A DNA stretch of 64,000 nt from contig JAJRSA010000009.1 of assembly GCA_024279035.1 (NCBI GenBank), positions 43,330 to 107,329 of the forward strand, in the 5' to 3' direction. Source of the DNA: Alphaproteobacteria bacterium. Its GTDB lineage: Bacteria; Pseudomonadota; Alphaproteobacteria; Micavibrionales; Micavibrionaceae. How positions within the stretch are numbered: position 1 is the stretch's first letter; each line of letters opens with the position of its first letter. This document shows, one piece after another, positions 46,126-56,033 of this stretch. Position numbers and translations under genes: made by a program. The notes under the pieces are model-generated. The model worked only from the letters and a program-made list of their open reading frames with translations. It had not been told where the DNA came from and did no database searches.

Positions 46126-47139
46126 TTAATAGGGTACCTCAATTTTCAAACCACCATACATACTCTTTCCACCAAATGTCAGCTGACCATCAGATGGCTC
46201 AACATTTAAACCTTGGACATCAAATGCTGTATCATGCCCTGCCACAGCACAAATCGTTGTTTCATTAAATGTATGGCAAATTCCACCTTCAACTTGTGTA
46301 AAACTAGTTCCATTATGCTCCCCGACAGTTCCACTCAAATAAAGAGAATTATTAGTATCTGTATGCCCATATTTTCCTGTAATATTTTGTGCCCAAGACA
46401 CACCCTGTCTATCACCTCCAACAGTCATTTGCCCTTTGGTTGACAGACTGTAAACATGAGAGAGTGTATCTCCCACTCCAAAACTCACAGCACTCATTCC
46501 AGAGAAAGACCCTTCTGCCCCTGTTGATGTCTTTAATGTCACATCAGCTCCCCCCGAAGCCACAAAGCCTATCCCTCTATCTGCTCCAAAACTACGCTCA
46601 TACTTGATATCTCTTCCATAGTAGATCTCCCCTTGGCCATTGAACAGAATGGCACTTCCTGCCTGCAACGACGAGGTTAACTTAAACCCATCTAAGCCAA
46701 ACTCTTGAAATGTATTTGTTCCCGAAAATTGAATATGAAACTCTTCTCCATCTGTAATACGAGCATGATGTTCGTCAAAGACTGATAGCCCCCCTTTTCC
46801 TAAAAAACTCTTATCAGACAAGGGGTGATAATTTAGCCTGTGAGGCTTGATTCCTATTTCAAGGTTTCCTGTATGACCCAACATTTCAACAGTATTGAAA
46901 CCAAGAACAGCAGACGGCATCCAGCCCTTTCCTATTCCAACACGGACACAGGACTCATCCGCCTGAACTCCAAAATTTTCTGAGAGTTCATCAAGCGCTT
47001 TTATCCCCCATTCCGGCAATATTTTTTTTGAAATTTCTCCACTAAAACCTAAATGGTCTAATTCAGCAGAGTTCATCCATTGGCCAATAGCAAACTGCCC
47101 ATCCTCCTGTGTCACCGATGTACAAATATCATCAACCAT
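46126..47139 (-). CDS. Hypothetical beta-rich protein, barrel-like C-terminal half
   Basis: 337 aa without a visible signal peptide. From about residue 130 the sequence alternates polar and hydrophobic residues with many Gly, Thr and aromatic positions (for example GEIYYGRDIKYERSFG and NSLYLSGTVGEHNGTSF), as in outer-membrane barrels, and ends GGLKIEVPY. The N-terminal 120 residues are unrecognised. Either it is exported by a non-Sec route or it is a soluble beta protein. It lies between ssb and divergent uvrA. Confidence 0.55.
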   Translation of the reverse strand: MVDDICTSVTQEDGQFAIGQWMNSAELDHLGFSGEISKKILPEWGIKALDELSENFGVQADESCVRVGIGKGWMPSAVLGFNTVEMLGHTGNLEIGIKPHRLNYHPLSDKSFLGKGGLSVFDEHHARITDGEEFHIQFSGTNTFQEFGLDGFKLTSSLQAGSAILFNGQGEIYYGRDIKYERSFGADRGIGFVASGGADVTLKTSTGAEGSFSGMSAVSFGVGDTLSHVYSLSTKGQMTVGGDRQGVSWAQNITGKYGHTDTNNSLYLSGTVGEHNGTSFTQVEGGICHTFNETTICAVAGHDTAFDVQGLNVEPSDGQLTFGGKSMYGGLKIEVPY

Positions 47140-47236
47140 ACCCCATTATAGGCTATAATCTACAAACAAGGCTTTAAATTATGTTAATTTATTGATATAT
47201 CTTGCTTTTCTCCACACAAAACGGCATAGAAGACAG

Positions 47237-50089
47237 ATGCTAAAAACCATATCCATCCGTGGGGCACGGGAACATAACCTACAAAATATTGATGTGGATA
47301 TTCCACGGGACTCTTTGACGGTCATCACAGGACTATCGGGATCTGGAAAATCATCTCTGGCATTTGATACGATTTATGCCGAGGGACAAAGGCGCTATGT
47401 AGAAAGCTTGTCGGCCTATGCACGGCAATTTTTAGAGATGATGCAAAAGCCTGATGTGGACTCAATTGAGGGTCTATCCCCTGCTATTTCCATTGAGCAA
47501 AAAACAACCTCCAAAAACCCACGTTCAACCGTGGGAACAGTAACGGAAATTTATGATTATATGCGCTTGTTGTGGGCGCGTGTGGGGGTTCCTTATTCTC
47601 CCGCCACAGGCAAACCCATTGAAAGTCAGACTGTATCTCAAATGGTAGATCGGATTATGGAGATGGGCGACGAGACACGCCTTTATATTATGGCGCCTAT
47701 TATCCGAGGGCGCAAAGGCGAATACCGCAAAGAATTTGCAGACCTTAAAGTCAAAGGCTTTCAACGGGTCAAAGTTGATGGAGAGATCTATGAAATTGAT
47801 GATGTTCCAAAACTTGATAAAAAGATAAAGCACGACATAGAAGTGGTTGTAGATCGGCTTGTCCTCCGAGACGATATTCTCACTCGCTTGGCAGATTCCG
47901 TGGAAACAGCCCTCCAACTGGCCGATGGTCTCATCATTGTAGAGAATGCAGACACACACGACCATCTGCTTCTCTCTGAGAAATTCGCCTGTCCTGTCTC
48001 TGGCTTTACGATTGCAGAGATAGAACCTCGTATTTTCTCGTTTAATAATCCACATGGAGCATGTCCAATGTGTGATGGACTAGGGAAAAAGATGAGAGTA
48101 GATCCTTTACTGGTTGTGCCTGATTCCACGAAATCAATTGAAACTGGTGCGCTTGCCCCGTGGATGACTCGCTTTTCTAAATTTTACCTTCAAGCGACAG
48201 AGGCTGTGGCGCACTATTATGGATTTGAAACCACCACCCCGTGGGAAGACATGGAGTCTGCGCATCAAGATATTGTCTTATATGGCTCAGGGACAGATGT
48301 CATTAAAACAACCTATAAAAGCAAAAAAGACAGTACATGGAACAGCAACAAGCCGTTTGAAGGAATTATCCCTAATTTAGAGCGTCGCTTGCTGGAAACA
48401 GACAGCAATTCTGTGCGCACAAATTTAAGTAAATATCAAACCAGTACCCATTGTGAATCCTGTGAGGGGGATCGCCTTAAACCTCAATCTTTGGCGGTTA
48501 AAATTCAAAGCAAAACCATTTCTGACATTACCCGTTACTCTATTGCCGAGTCTCTGTCGTGGTTTTCAACTTTGGAGGCACAGCTCTCCTCACAACACCA
48601 AGAGATTGCTCGTCCTGTGCTTAAAGAGATCAATGAACGGCTCTCTTTCTTGATGAATGTGGGGCTAGATTATCTCTCTCTTTCTCGTACCTCTGGGACA
48701 TTGTCTGGCGGAGAAAGCCAGCGTATTCGCTTGGCCTCTCAAATTGGATCAGGGCTCACAGGTGTCCTTTATGTATTAGATGAGCCATCCATCGGTCTCC
48801 ACCAACGGGATAATAATCGCCTTCTTGAAACCCTCCAAAATCTCCGAGACATGGGCAATACAGTGATTGTTGTCGAACATGATGAAGATTCCATCCGTCT
48901 CGCCGATCACCTCATTGATATGGGCCCTCGGGCAGGGATCAATGGAGGGCACATTGTGGCTCAAGGCCTCCCTCAAGATGTCATGGACTGCAAAGAGAGC
49001 ATTACAGGGCAATATCTCACAGGGCAATTAGAAATCCCTGTCCCCTCTGCACGGCGCAAAGGGCATAAAAAGCAATTTATAGAGGTCAAAGGCGCGCGCG
49101 GGCATAATCTCAAAAATATCTCTGCCCAGTTTCCTTTGGGCACATTTACATGCGTGACAGGAGTCTCAGGCTCGGGAAAATCAACGCTCACCCTTGATAC
49201 GCTCTATCGAGGTGCAAGCCGTGCGGTCATGCGCTCAAACGCCATCCCTTTAGACCATGATGAGATTACGGGCTTAGAATTTATAGACAAGATCATTGAT
49301 ATCGATCAAAGCCCCATTGGGCGCACCCCTCGCTCAAACCCAGCCACCTATACAGGGGCATTTTCTCCGATCCGAGAGTGGTTTGCGGGGCTTCCAGAAT
49401 CTAAAGCCCGTGGCTATAAAACAGGACGTTTTTCTTTTAATGTTAAAGGCGGGCGCTGTGAAGCCTGCCAAGGGGATGGGCTCATCAAAATTGAAATGCA
49501 TTTCCTCCCCGATGTGTATGTCCAGTGTGAGACCTGCAAGGGGAAACGCTATAATCGAGAAACCCTCGACATTAAATTCAAAAATCATTCTATCTCTGAT
49601 GTCTTAGAGATGAGTATTGATAAAGGCGCAGAGCTTTTCAAAGCTGTGCCCTCCATCCGTGACAAGCTGGAAACCCTCAAAAGCGTCGGCCTTGGCTACA
49701 TAAAAGTCGGACAACCCGCCACCACACTCTCAGGCGGAGAAGCCCAACGGGTCAAACTCTCCAAAGAACTGAGTAAACGCTCTACAGGAAAAACACTCTA
49801 TATCTTAGATGAGCCCACAACAGGACTCCATTTCGATGACGTCAAAAAACTCCTCGAAGTCCTCCACAGCCTCGTCGACAAAGGCAACAGTATCATCGTC
49901 ATCGAACACAATCTCGACGTCATCAAAACCGCCGATTGGGTCATCGATATAGGCCCAGAGGGCGGAGATAAAGGGGGAGATATTATTGGCGTGGGGACGC
50001 CAGAAGCACTGTGTGAGATAGAAAAGAGTTATACAGGGGGCTTTTTGAAAGAGATTTTGGGACGGAACAGTCTAAAAAAGTCAGCTTGA
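47237..50089 (+). CDS. uvrA: Excinuclease ABC subunit UvrA
   Basis: 950 aa damage-recognition ATPase of nucleotide excision repair. Two ABC modules: first Walker [10 protein letters not shown] near residue 35, then [12 protein letters not shown] and [12 protein letters not shown]; second Walker [21 protein letters not shown] and [11 protein letters not shown]. Zinc modules CPMCDGLG and CEACQGDG...CETCKGKRY are present. ATG 47237 gives the normal [15 protein letters not shown] start. Confidence 0.97.
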   Translation: MLKTISIRGAREHNLQNIDVDIPRDSLTVITGLSGSGKSSLAFDTIYAEGQRRYVESLSAYARQFLEMMQKPDVDSIEGLSPAISIEQKTTSKNPRSTVGTVTEIYDYMRLLWARVGVPYSPATGKPIESQTVSQMVDRIMEMGDETRLYIMAPIIRGRKGEYRKEFADLKVKGFQRVKVDGEIYEIDDVPKLDKKIKHDIEVVVDRLVLRDDILTRLADSVETALQLADGLIIVENADTHDHLLLSEKFACPVSGFTIAEIEPRIFSFNNPHGACPMCDGLGKKMRVDPLLVVPDSTKSIETGALAPWMTRFSKFYLQATEAVAHYYGFETTTPWEDMESAHQDIVLYGSGTDVIKTTYKSKKDSTWNSNKPFEGIIPNLERRLLETDSNSVRTNLSKYQTSTHCESCEGDRLKPQSLAVKIQSKTISDITRYSIAESLSWFSTLEAQLSSQHQEIARPVLKEINERLSFLMNVGLDYLSLSRTSGTLSGGESQRIRLASQIGSGLTGVLYVLDEPSIGLHQRDNNRLLETLQNLRDMGNTVIVVEHDEDSIRLADHLIDMGPRAGINGGHIVAQGLPQDVMDCKESITGQYLTGQLEIPVPSARRKGHKKQFIEVKGARGHNLKNISAQFPLGTFTCVTGVSGSGKSTLTLDTLYRGASRAVMRSNAIPLDHDEITGLEFIDKIIDIDQSPIGRTPRSNPATYTGAFSPIREWFAGLPESKARGYKTGRFSFNVKGGRCEACQGDGLIKIEMHFLPDVYVQCETCKGKRYNRETLDIKFKNHSISDVLEMSIDKGAELFKAVPSIRDKLETLKSVGLGYIKVGQPATTLSGGEAQRVKLSKELSKRSTGKTLYILDEPTTGLHFDDVKKLLEVLHSLVDKGNSIIVIEHNLDVIKTADWVIDIGPEGGDKGGDIIGVGTPEALCEIEKSYTGGFLKEILGRNSLKKSA

Positions 50090-50100
50090 AGGCCTATTCA

Positions 50101-50793
50101 TTACCCCTTCTTACTTTCTTTTAACAAATCTTCAATCAATATATGCAGTTTACTTGAAGGGTTATCGGTTTCATTCTTTTCTGCATGCGCAAAAACATAC
50201 TTAGAGTTTTGAATAGCAATCTTGGTTTTATCTTTCAAACATCTTGTATAAAGATCAGAGAGACTTTCTTTAGTATACTCACTCAGATAGCTTTTAGATT
50301 TTAACTCCCTAATAACATCTGTGGAATTATCAAATGGTTTTGTAGACTTACAAAAATGAAAGAGCACCCATATTTCAAAACAAGGAATACTGGGGATAGC
50401 ATATATTGGAACACCCTCATGCTCAGAGTTTGAAGTTATTTTATCTAATGTGCTTTGATAATAGGCGTGAGTATCTTTATCAAAAACACAATAGACACGA
50501 TCAAAAGTATCATCTTGAGACTCTATATTTTTATCTAACTGTATGATTGCATCTTTATAAACAGAGCTTGGAGCACTCCCACCTTCTCCATATATAATCA
50601 CTGTATTGGTCAATTCTAGGTCTCTTTTTAAAGCCTTCATATAATCGGGAAAGCTTTTGCTATCTTCACATACAATTAAAATCCGATCACGAGGAGTCCG
50701 TGTTGCTTCAGGGGAAACAAAACTTGTCTTAGCCTGTCTTTTTTTGGGTTGATAACCAACTTCAGGAGATTTTCGTCTTTTTTCACGAGGCAT
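50101..50793 (-). CDS. RloB-like TOPRIM nuclease (defence)
   Basis: 230 aa. After a basic N-terminal 35 residues the TOPRIM core follows: ILIVCEDSKSFPDYMKAL with the first Glu, VYCVFDKDTH with the DxD pair, and PSIPCFEIWVLFHF, the RloB hallmark. It starts on the stop of the ATPase gene (1-base overlap, TAATG). RloA/RloB-type pairs resemble the OLD-like and AbiL abortive-infection systems, in which the ATPase partner controls a nuclease. The phage-defence role here is inferred. Confidence 0.82.
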   Translation of the reverse strand: MPREKRRKSPEVGYQPKKRQAKTSFVSPEATRTPRDRILIVCEDSKSFPDYMKALKRDLELTNTVIIYGEGGSAPSSVYKDAIIQLDKNIESQDDTFDRVYCVFDKDTHAYYQSTLDKITSNSEHEGVPIYAIPSIPCFEIWVLFHFCKSTKPFDNSTDVIRELKSKSYLSEYTKESLSDLYTRCLKDKTKIAIQNSKYVFAHAEKNETDNPSSKLHILIEDLLKESKKG

Positions 50794-52052
50794 TAGAGAA
50801 GGTCTCCAATATTCGGCAATGCGCCATAGCGACCACTCAAATATCGTTTTTCTATTGCCTCACCTCGATCTCCTTTAAATTCCAATAGAGGTTTTAAAGC
50901 TGTCTCTCCTGATTTCCATTTTTCTACAAAACAAATTTGATCACGACCTAACGAATTCATAATATTAGTGTCATGCGTTGTAAAAATAAGTTGGGCATTA
51001 TGAGTATTAAATTTCTTGCTTTTGAACAAATCGACTAATGCTTTCATAGCCCTTGGATGAAGACTTTGGTGTAATTCATCAATAATAAGGGTATCTCCAT
51101 CTTTTAAAGTATCCAAGATCGGTGCAGAAAGAGAAAATAACATCTTTGTTCCCTCAGATTCGTCTTGTACCTTTAAATAGTGAAGCGTATCGTCATTTTT
51201 TTTATGCCCCATGTATGTCTCAGTATACTTCATGCCTTGAGCTTGACTTATCATTTCCTTTTTCAAAGGATCAGGAACGCCCTCAAAATGATCCTCTGTG
51301 ATTTCTTTTTCTTTAACAAGAATATCTTCAATACGGCTATCTGCGTTCTTCATAAAGCGAAGAATTTTTGCTTTATTAGAATGTCCATCTAAAACCGCTC
51401 GAGAGGAATAACCAGAGAAATCCCTGCGCGGATTAAAAGATATAAATAAATTTCTATCAATCCATTCAAAGGGAATGCTGAAATCTCCCGAATTAAGCTG
51501 TGTTGCTGTTGATAAAAACAGAGCATTGGAACGTGTAGAGGTCAACCATTGAGATTTAGCCCCTTTTAATTCTTTTTTAACAAAAGAACTTTGAATATCA
51601 TCAACGTTTCTTTCAAACCAACGCTGTGGTTTTTGTTTTTCTCCGTCTTGTGGCGTAGCATAGAGCCATTCTTCGTAGATACGCTCATGGTCTATTGAAA
51701 AGCCATATTGAAATAAAAATTTTTGGTAGATAAATACAATTTCAAACTCAGAAGGTTTATCTTCTGTTTCCGTTGAAAACAAAAAAGGCGTAACATTAAT
51801 CTTTTCACCGTGTTGCTTATTATTCGAAGATTCTCCGACAAAATTTTTAAAGAAATTCATAGCTCGCAAAAGATTTGTCTTGCCCGACCCATTTGCGCCA
51901 TGGATAGACATCACTTCGGAAACATATGGCACTGCCTTATACCCCGTCTCAAGAACATTTCTCCCCTCTGCTTCTGTCTTTGAGGTTACACAAGAGAGTG
52001 TTTGTTTACCTTTAATCGATCTAAAATTAGTAACGCTAAATTCAATTAACAT
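50793..52052 (-). CDS. RloA-like AAA/OLD-type ATPase (defence)
   Basis: 419 aa. SMC/ABC-like ATPase: start MLIEFSVTNFRSIKGKQTL, Walker A HGANGSGKTNLLRAM, a long middle insertion, then ABC-type TLIIDELHQSLHP Walker B and FTTHDTNIM switch His. This is the AAA_15/21 architecture that partners TOPRIM nucleases. AAGGAAGG stands before the ATG. It forms an operon with the RloB gene and lies 71 bases after an XRE regulator on the same strand. Confidence 0.85.
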   Translation of the reverse strand: MLIEFSVTNFRSIKGKQTLSCVTSKTEAEGRNVLETGYKAVPYVSEVMSIHGANGSGKTNLLRAMNFFKNFVGESSNNKQHGEKINVTPFLFSTETEDKPSEFEIVFIYQKFLFQYGFSIDHERIYEEWLYATPQDGEKQKPQRWFERNVDDIQSSFVKKELKGAKSQWLTSTRSNALFLSTATQLNSGDFSIPFEWIDRNLFISFNPRRDFSGYSSRAVLDGHSNKAKILRFMKNADSRIEDILVKEKEITEDHFEGVPDPLKKEMISQAQGMKYTETYMGHKKNDDTLHYLKVQDESEGTKMLFSLSAPILDTLKDGDTLIIDELHQSLHPRAMKALVDLFKSKKFNTHNAQLIFTTHDTNIMNSLGRDQICFVEKWKSGETALKPLLEFKGDRGEAIEKRYLSGRYGALPNIGDLL

Positions 52053-52123
52053 TCTATAGCCTTCCTTTTAATCGGTATATGTGCACTTAAATGTATTAAT
52101 TTCAAGTTAAAAGAAGTCTTTCG

Positions 52124-52720
52124 CTATATAACCGTCCCCACACTCCACCAATATTCAAATTGTTCCTTGAACATTTTGGAGAGGTCTTTGTTGACAATAA
52201 CGAGGCTTTTTCCGTCGACGGGCAAACTGACTTTATTGTCATAAATTACAACCACATTTTGATGTTTGCCAAAATAATCCACGGGGATTTTTCTGTAGTT
52301 TTCTTTTTTGCCTGTGATAAAACTATTGTCTTCAGAAATTGTATTGCGCTCTGTGTACCCCTCCCGTTCCATTTCATCCAGTTTTTTGAGGATTTCAGGA
52401 GGACTACGTCTATCATCACAGCAATGATAGAGAGCCTCTCCTCCCTCTGGGAGGGTTTGACAAATATCATCCAAAACTTCGAGGAAGTTGTTTAGAGTGT
52501 AGGAGTAGGTTTCTTTCTTAATCACGCCTCCTTCAACAACAGACAGGCCATGCTTGAGAAGAGTTTTATATATAGCCTCAAGTACATCCAAAGAGCGTGT
52601 CCGTTCTGCTTCAAAACTTCGGATTTGATCATCACTCAACCCCGCATGTGTGGCAAGGTCTGCTTGTGTCCATTTTAAAAGTGCCCGAGCGGCTTTAATT
52701 TGTTCAATCGTCATCAACAT
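52124..52720 (-). CDS. XRE-family regulator with C-terminal ligand-type domain
   Basis: 198 aa. HTH_3 start TIEQIKAARALLKWTQADLATHAGLSDDQIRSFE-type helices cover about 1-62. The remaining 135 residues form an unrecognised mixed alpha/beta domain ending KMFKEQFEYWWSVGTVI, like the small effector domains of some transcription factors. AGGAG lies 8 bases before ATG 52720. Position immediately upstream of the RloAB genes suggests it controls them; regulation is inferred. Confidence 0.75.
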   Translation of the reverse strand: MLMTIEQIKAARALLKWTQADLATHAGLSDDQIRSFEAERTRSLDVLEAIYKTLLKHGLSVVEGGVIKKETYSYTLNNFLEVLDDICQTLPEGGEALYHCCDDRRSPPEILKKLDEMEREGYTERNTISEDNSFITGKKENYRKIPVDYFGKHQNVVVIYDNKVSLPVDGKSLVIVNKDLSKMFKEQFEYWWSVGTVI

Positions 52721-52778
52721 AAAAATACTCCTAGAGTTATTGTATTACAAAAAAAATGTAAAATAAACATAAATTATG

Positions 52779-52808
52779 TTGACATTCCACGTGAATACAT
52801 AATATAAG
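52779..52808 (+). promoter_or_regulatory. Strong sigma70 promoter for a small RNA
   Basis: TTGACA (52779-52784, perfect) and ATATAA after 17 bases or TATAAG after 18 (52803-52808). It reads away from the XRE regulator. The nearest downstream plus-strand unit is a hairpin-rich stretch ending in a terminator at 52886, with no ORF. Confidence 0.6.
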
Positions 52809-52812
52809 AGCA

Positions 52813-52886
52813 CCTGTTGCAAAAGAAATTTTGCAATCCCCACATTAAACTCGAGCCATGGCAGACAGCCATCGGCTCTTTTTTTT
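52813..52886 (+). ncRNA. Candidate small RNA
   Basis: About 74 bases from the predicted start. Hairpin 1: a perfect 8-bp stem TTGCAAAA/TTTTGCAA with a GAAA tetraloop (52817-52836). It is followed by unpaired TCCCCACATTAAACTC, then a Rho-independent terminator with stems GAGCC/GGCTC and ATGGC/GCCAT (one bulged C) and eight T (52853-52886). No reading frame fits. The pyrimidine stretch between the hairpins could pair with ribosome sites, as in known alphaproteobacterial sRNAs. Confidence 0.6.
52853..52886 (+). terminator. Rho-independent terminator of the candidate sRNA
   Basis: Stem of 10 pairs with one bulged C, 5-base loop AGACA, and a T8 tract at 52879-52886. It also sits 14 bases beyond the 3' end of the convergent membrane-protein gene. 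Confidence 0.8.
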
Positions 52887-52899
52887 AACGTTTAGAAAC

Positions 52900-53580
52900 T
52901 TATTGTCTCGGACTCACCGCACTGAGCTCATAGCTCAACAACATCAAAATAATGGCAGCGTTAAGCTCAAAATTCTCTTCAAGATAGTCGAATTTTCGGA
53001 CGCCGGGTTGAATGAAGAGTTCAAGAATAATAACGCCTAACATCAAGGCCATATAGACAAAGATATAGGGGGTAAACGTATAAGAGAGGGCTTTCTTTCT
53101 CCACGAAGACCAACGATGTCGATCGTACCACAAGGCAATAGATCCACCTCCCACAATGCAGAATAAAAAGATACGCATACAAAACATAAACCAGATCAAA
53201 ACTGTTGGAGCGTTTTCAGGTGTTCCTTTCACCGCAAACATAAGAATATCTTGGACGCTAGTGAGAGGGAGGTCTCGAATATCCTCTGTCAAAAACCCCA
53301 AGCCCCATCGAGTTTCTTCTCCAATCATAAAGAGAGCTCCTATAAAGACAGCGATCACAGCCCAGTCTCTCACTTTATATTTAAACAACAGTTTTCCTGT
53401 CAAAAAGACAACAATCCCATACAGTAAAACCGTCATATTCTCGACAATCCCATTGGGACGATACAGGAGGTTATAAATCCATGTTTGATGATCAAAACGG
53501 ATGAAAAAATAAGGGACAAAGCTAATGATAAAGAAGCTATAGAAGAATAGCCAATAAGACGAGTTTATCAAAATGCGCAT
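52900..53580 (-). CDS. Hypothetical multi-pass membrane protein
   Basis: 226 aa with about six membrane helices. Conserved-looking polar motifs are GEETRWGLGF (in the loop after helix 3) and LEENFELNAAIILMLL near the end, a pair of Glu-rich motifs seen in some uncharacterised integral membrane families. Its ATG overlaps the purS stop by one base (TAATG), so it is translated with purCS, though no purine link is evident. Confidence 0.6.
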   Translation of the reverse strand: MRILINSSYWLFFYSFFIISFVPYFFIRFDHQTWIYNLLYRPNGIVENMTVLLYGIVVFLTGKLLFKYKVRDWAVIAVFIGALFMIGEETRWGLGFLTEDIRDLPLTSVQDILMFAVKGTPENAPTVLIWFMFCMRIFLFCIVGGGSIALWYDRHRWSSWRKKALSYTFTPYIFVYMALMLGVIILELFIQPGVRKFDYLEENFELNAAIILMLLSYELSAVSPRQ

Positions 53581-53813
53581 TACGCAACCATCATGATCTC
53601 GTAATCTTCAATTACAGGATTAGCCAAAAGCTTATCGCACATTTCCTCAATTGCGTTTTCTTTTGTCCCTTCTGCAAGGTCAAGTTCTATGATCTTTCCT
53701 TGGCGTACTTCTTTTACACCTGCAAAGCCAAGCCCATCTAATGCATGTGTGATCGCCTTACCTTGAGGATCAAGAACACCATTTTTGAGCATAATTTTAA
53801 TTGTAGCTTTCAT
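53580..53813 (-). CDS. purS: Phosphoribosylformylglycinamidine synthase subunit PurS
   Basis: 77 aa from ATG 53813 with AGGAGAAAG just upstream; the frame is open further but over purC. PurS bridges PurL and PurQ in the three-part FGAM synthase. It has the ferredoxin-like pattern MKATIKIMLKNGVLDPQGKA and GFAGVKEVRQGKIIELDL. It lies 10 bases after purC. purQ is on the other strand 1.3 kb away and purL is not in the window. Confidence 0.95.
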   Translation of the reverse strand: MKATIKIMLKNGVLDPQGKAITHALDGLGFAGVKEVRQGKIIELDLAEGTKENAIEEMCDKLLANPVIEDYEIMMVA

Positions 53814-53823
53814 TGTCTTTCTC

Positions 53824-54681
53824 CTAATTCTTTTGAGGTTTTTTAGTGGTCTTGACCGCTTTAAATTTACGCTCTTTGGCCAGCTCATTTTCGATCTCTT
53901 CGAGTTGAGAGGCCACATCTTCGTTGATTTCCCCCTCTTTCATCAAACCACCTTCTGGAATGAGTCCTAAACGTTTGGCAATTTCTTGATAGCCTTCCAC
54001 CAGATCACCTAAATCAAAACGGAAACGATCTTTATCCAGTTTTTCTCCTGTCTCGGTATCCCATAAACGACATGTGTCTGGAGAAATCTCATCTGCAAGC
54101 AGAATATACAGCTCGCCATATTCTCCCCATAAACGCCCAAACTCGACTTTGAAATCAACCAGCTTTAAGCCGAGCCCCATAAACATACCGTTGAGATAAT
54201 CATTGATCCGCCATGCCATGGCCACAATTTCTTCCATCTCATAAGGATCAGCCCACCCAAATGTGATGATGTGGTCTTCACTGATCAAAGGATCTCCCAA
54301 GGCATCATCTTTATAGTAAAATTCAACCAAGGGTTTTGCTAAGTACGTTCCCTCTTTGACCCCAAGGCGCTTACACAGAGAACCTGCCGCAATGTTACGA
54401 ACAACAACCTCCACAGGAATAATTTCAACTTTGCGCGTTAATTGCTCGCGCATATTCATCGAGCGCAAGAAATGCGTCGGAATGCCAATGCCTTCAAGCT
54501 TGGTCATGATATGCGAAGAAATGCGATTATTCAAAACCCCTTTGCCGGCAATGGTTGCTTTTTTTTCTGCATTAAAGGCCGTCGCATCATCTTTAAAATA
54601 ATGCACAACTGTGTCAGACGTCGGGCCTTCATAAAGGATTTTGGCTTTGCCTTCGTAAATTTTTGTTCTCTTTGTCCCCAT
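53824..54681 (-). CDS. purC: SAICAR synthetase
   Basis: 285 aa from ATG 54681. Condenses CAIR with aspartate in purine synthesis. Shows the family start [13 protein letters not shown], the [18 protein letters not shown] segment and the LVDFKVEFG and [14 protein letters not shown] strands. The C-terminus is extended by a Lys/Glu-rich stretch of about 40 residues. Divergent from the zeta-purQ pair. Confidence 0.95.
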   Translation of the reverse strand: MGTKRTKIYEGKAKILYEGPTSDTVVHYFKDDATAFNAEKKATIAGKGVLNNRISSHIMTKLEGIGIPTHFLRSMNMREQLTRKVEIIPVEVVVRNIAAGSLCKRLGVKEGTYLAKPLVEFYYKDDALGDPLISEDHIITFGWADPYEMEEIVAMAWRINDYLNGMFMGLGLKLVDFKVEFGRLWGEYGELYILLADEISPDTCRLWDTETGEKLDKDRFRFDLGDLVEGYQEIAKRLGLIPEGGLMKEGEINEDVASQLEEIENELAKERKFKAVKTTKKPQKN

Positions 54682-54814
54682 CCGCTCATTCCTGATAATC
54701 TTCACAATTAACCTCTTTCCATTCCATGAAATCTATTGGATTTATTTATGTAGCATGCTATATCAGCTCCTGTAAATCGAATTATCACACGTTCTTAAAA
54801 AGGAAACACACAAA

Positions 54815-55141
54815 ATGTCAGATTTAGAGAGCCGTAAAGATGCCTTCGAAGCAAAATTTGCTCATGATGCAGATATTAAATTTAAAGTTGAAGCACGGTG
54901 CTGTAAAATTATAGGACTATGGGCCGCTGAAAAGCTTGGTATTGTACGTGAAGAAGAGGCCGAAGCCTACGCCAAAGAAGTCGTGATTGCCAATCTTGAA
55001 GAAATAGGACTCGATGACGTCAAGCGCAAATTGATGGGAGATTTTGGTCAAAAAGGCGTTGAAGTTCCTGAAAATGAAATCGATGAAAAACTTGTTGAGT
55101 ATATGGATGAAGCCAAAACTCAAATTATGCAAGAAAGCTAA
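54815..55141 (+). CDS. DUF1476, F1-ATPase inhibitor zeta-like protein
   Basis: 108 aa helical protein. It starts MSDLESRKDAFEAKFAHD, the conserved block of alphaproteobacterial zeta subunits, whose N-terminal helix blocks F1-ATPase rotation. It is found next to pur genes in many alphaproteobacteria, as here. AAAGGAAAC precedes the ATG. purQ follows after 6 bases. Confidence 0.88.
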   Translation: MSDLESRKDAFEAKFAHDADIKFKVEARCCKIIGLWAAEKLGIVREEEAEAYAKEVVIANLEEIGLDDVKRKLMGDFGQKGVEVPENEIDEKLVEYMDEAKTQIMQES

Positions 55142-55147
55142 CTTTTC

Positions 55148-55834
55148 ATGAAAACTGCAATCATCGTCTTTCCTGGAACAAACCGCGAAAAAGACATGGC
55201 GGACGCCATTGAGGCTGTTTCTGGGCAACGTCCTGAGTTCATATGGCATAAGGAAACATCCTTAGACAATTATGATCTCATTGTTCTCCCCGGAGGATTT
55301 TCTTATGGAGATTATTTGCGCTGTGGCGCGATGGCAGCACACTCTCCTATTATGAAAGAGCTCCTGCGCCAAGCCGAACGAGGCACGCGTATTTTTGGTG
55401 TGTGTAATGGCTTTCAAATGCTCATTGAAACACAAATTCTTCCTGGAGCACTCCTGCGCAATAATTCCTTAAAATTTATCTGTAAGCATGTGCATCTCAA
55501 AGCAGAAAATACAACAGAATCTTTCACACATAAACTCTCAAACACCCCCGTTATTCATGTCCCCATCGCCCATGGAGATGGCAACTATTTCGCCAACGAT
55601 AATATTTTAGACGATATCAAGGCTCACACTCAAATCGCCTTCCGCTATTGCGACGAAAATGGAGACACCACCCAAGGCAACCCCAATGGCTCAACCGAAA
55701 ACATCGCAGGAATCTACAACAAACGCAAAACCATCCTCGGCATGATGCCTCACCCTGAAAACGCTACGCTGGATCATCACGAGAATCTCTCTGGCGTTGG
55801 ATTATTTCAGGGGATATTGGATGGCTTGGGATGA
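55148..55834 (+). CDS. purQ: Phosphoribosylformylglycinamidine synthase subunit PurQ
   Basis: 228 aa class I glutamine amidotransferase that supplies ammonia to PurL. Catalytic Cys in GVCNGFQML, His and Glu in MMPHPENA, and the GGFSYGDYLRCGA segment are intact. Co-transcribed with the zeta gene. Confidence 0.96.
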   Translation: MKTAIIVFPGTNREKDMADAIEAVSGQRPEFIWHKETSLDNYDLIVLPGGFSYGDYLRCGAMAAHSPIMKELLRQAERGTRIFGVCNGFQMLIETQILPGALLRNNSLKFICKHVHLKAENTTESFTHKLSNTPVIHVPIAHGDGNYFANDNILDDIKAHTQIAFRYCDENGDTTQGNPNGSTENIAGIYNKRKTILGMMPHPENATLDHHENLSGVGLFQGILDGLG

Positions 55835-55935
55835 AAGTATTAGAAGTAAAAGAAAAAGAAACTTTTTTAAAAACAGTTCCTCTACTTGTTAAGTCCCACA
55901 GTCTTCTGGGATGGATTAAAATGGAACAATTCTGA
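55831..55935 (+). CDS. Small ORF overlapping purQ
   Basis: 34 codons starting at an ATGA junction with purQ. The product opens MKVLEVKEKETFLKTV and is unrecognised. It may be a translation-coupled small protein, or a remnant of a longer gene, as the sequence after the stop has no continuing frame. Support is only the overlap. Confidence 0.3.
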   Translation: MKVLEVKEKETFLKTVPLLVKSHSLLGWIKMEQF

Positions 55936-56033
55936 TTGTTGTTCATAAAACCATAACACCAAAGGAAACTCTTTCTTAATCTTATTCTGCTATGCTAGAA
56001 TTAGGGTATAATTTTTGAAAAATGGGGTAAAAA

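Noticed and set aside
55831..56033. Start of purL or purF after purQ
   Set aside because: No family motif in any frame; only a 34-codon frame is present.
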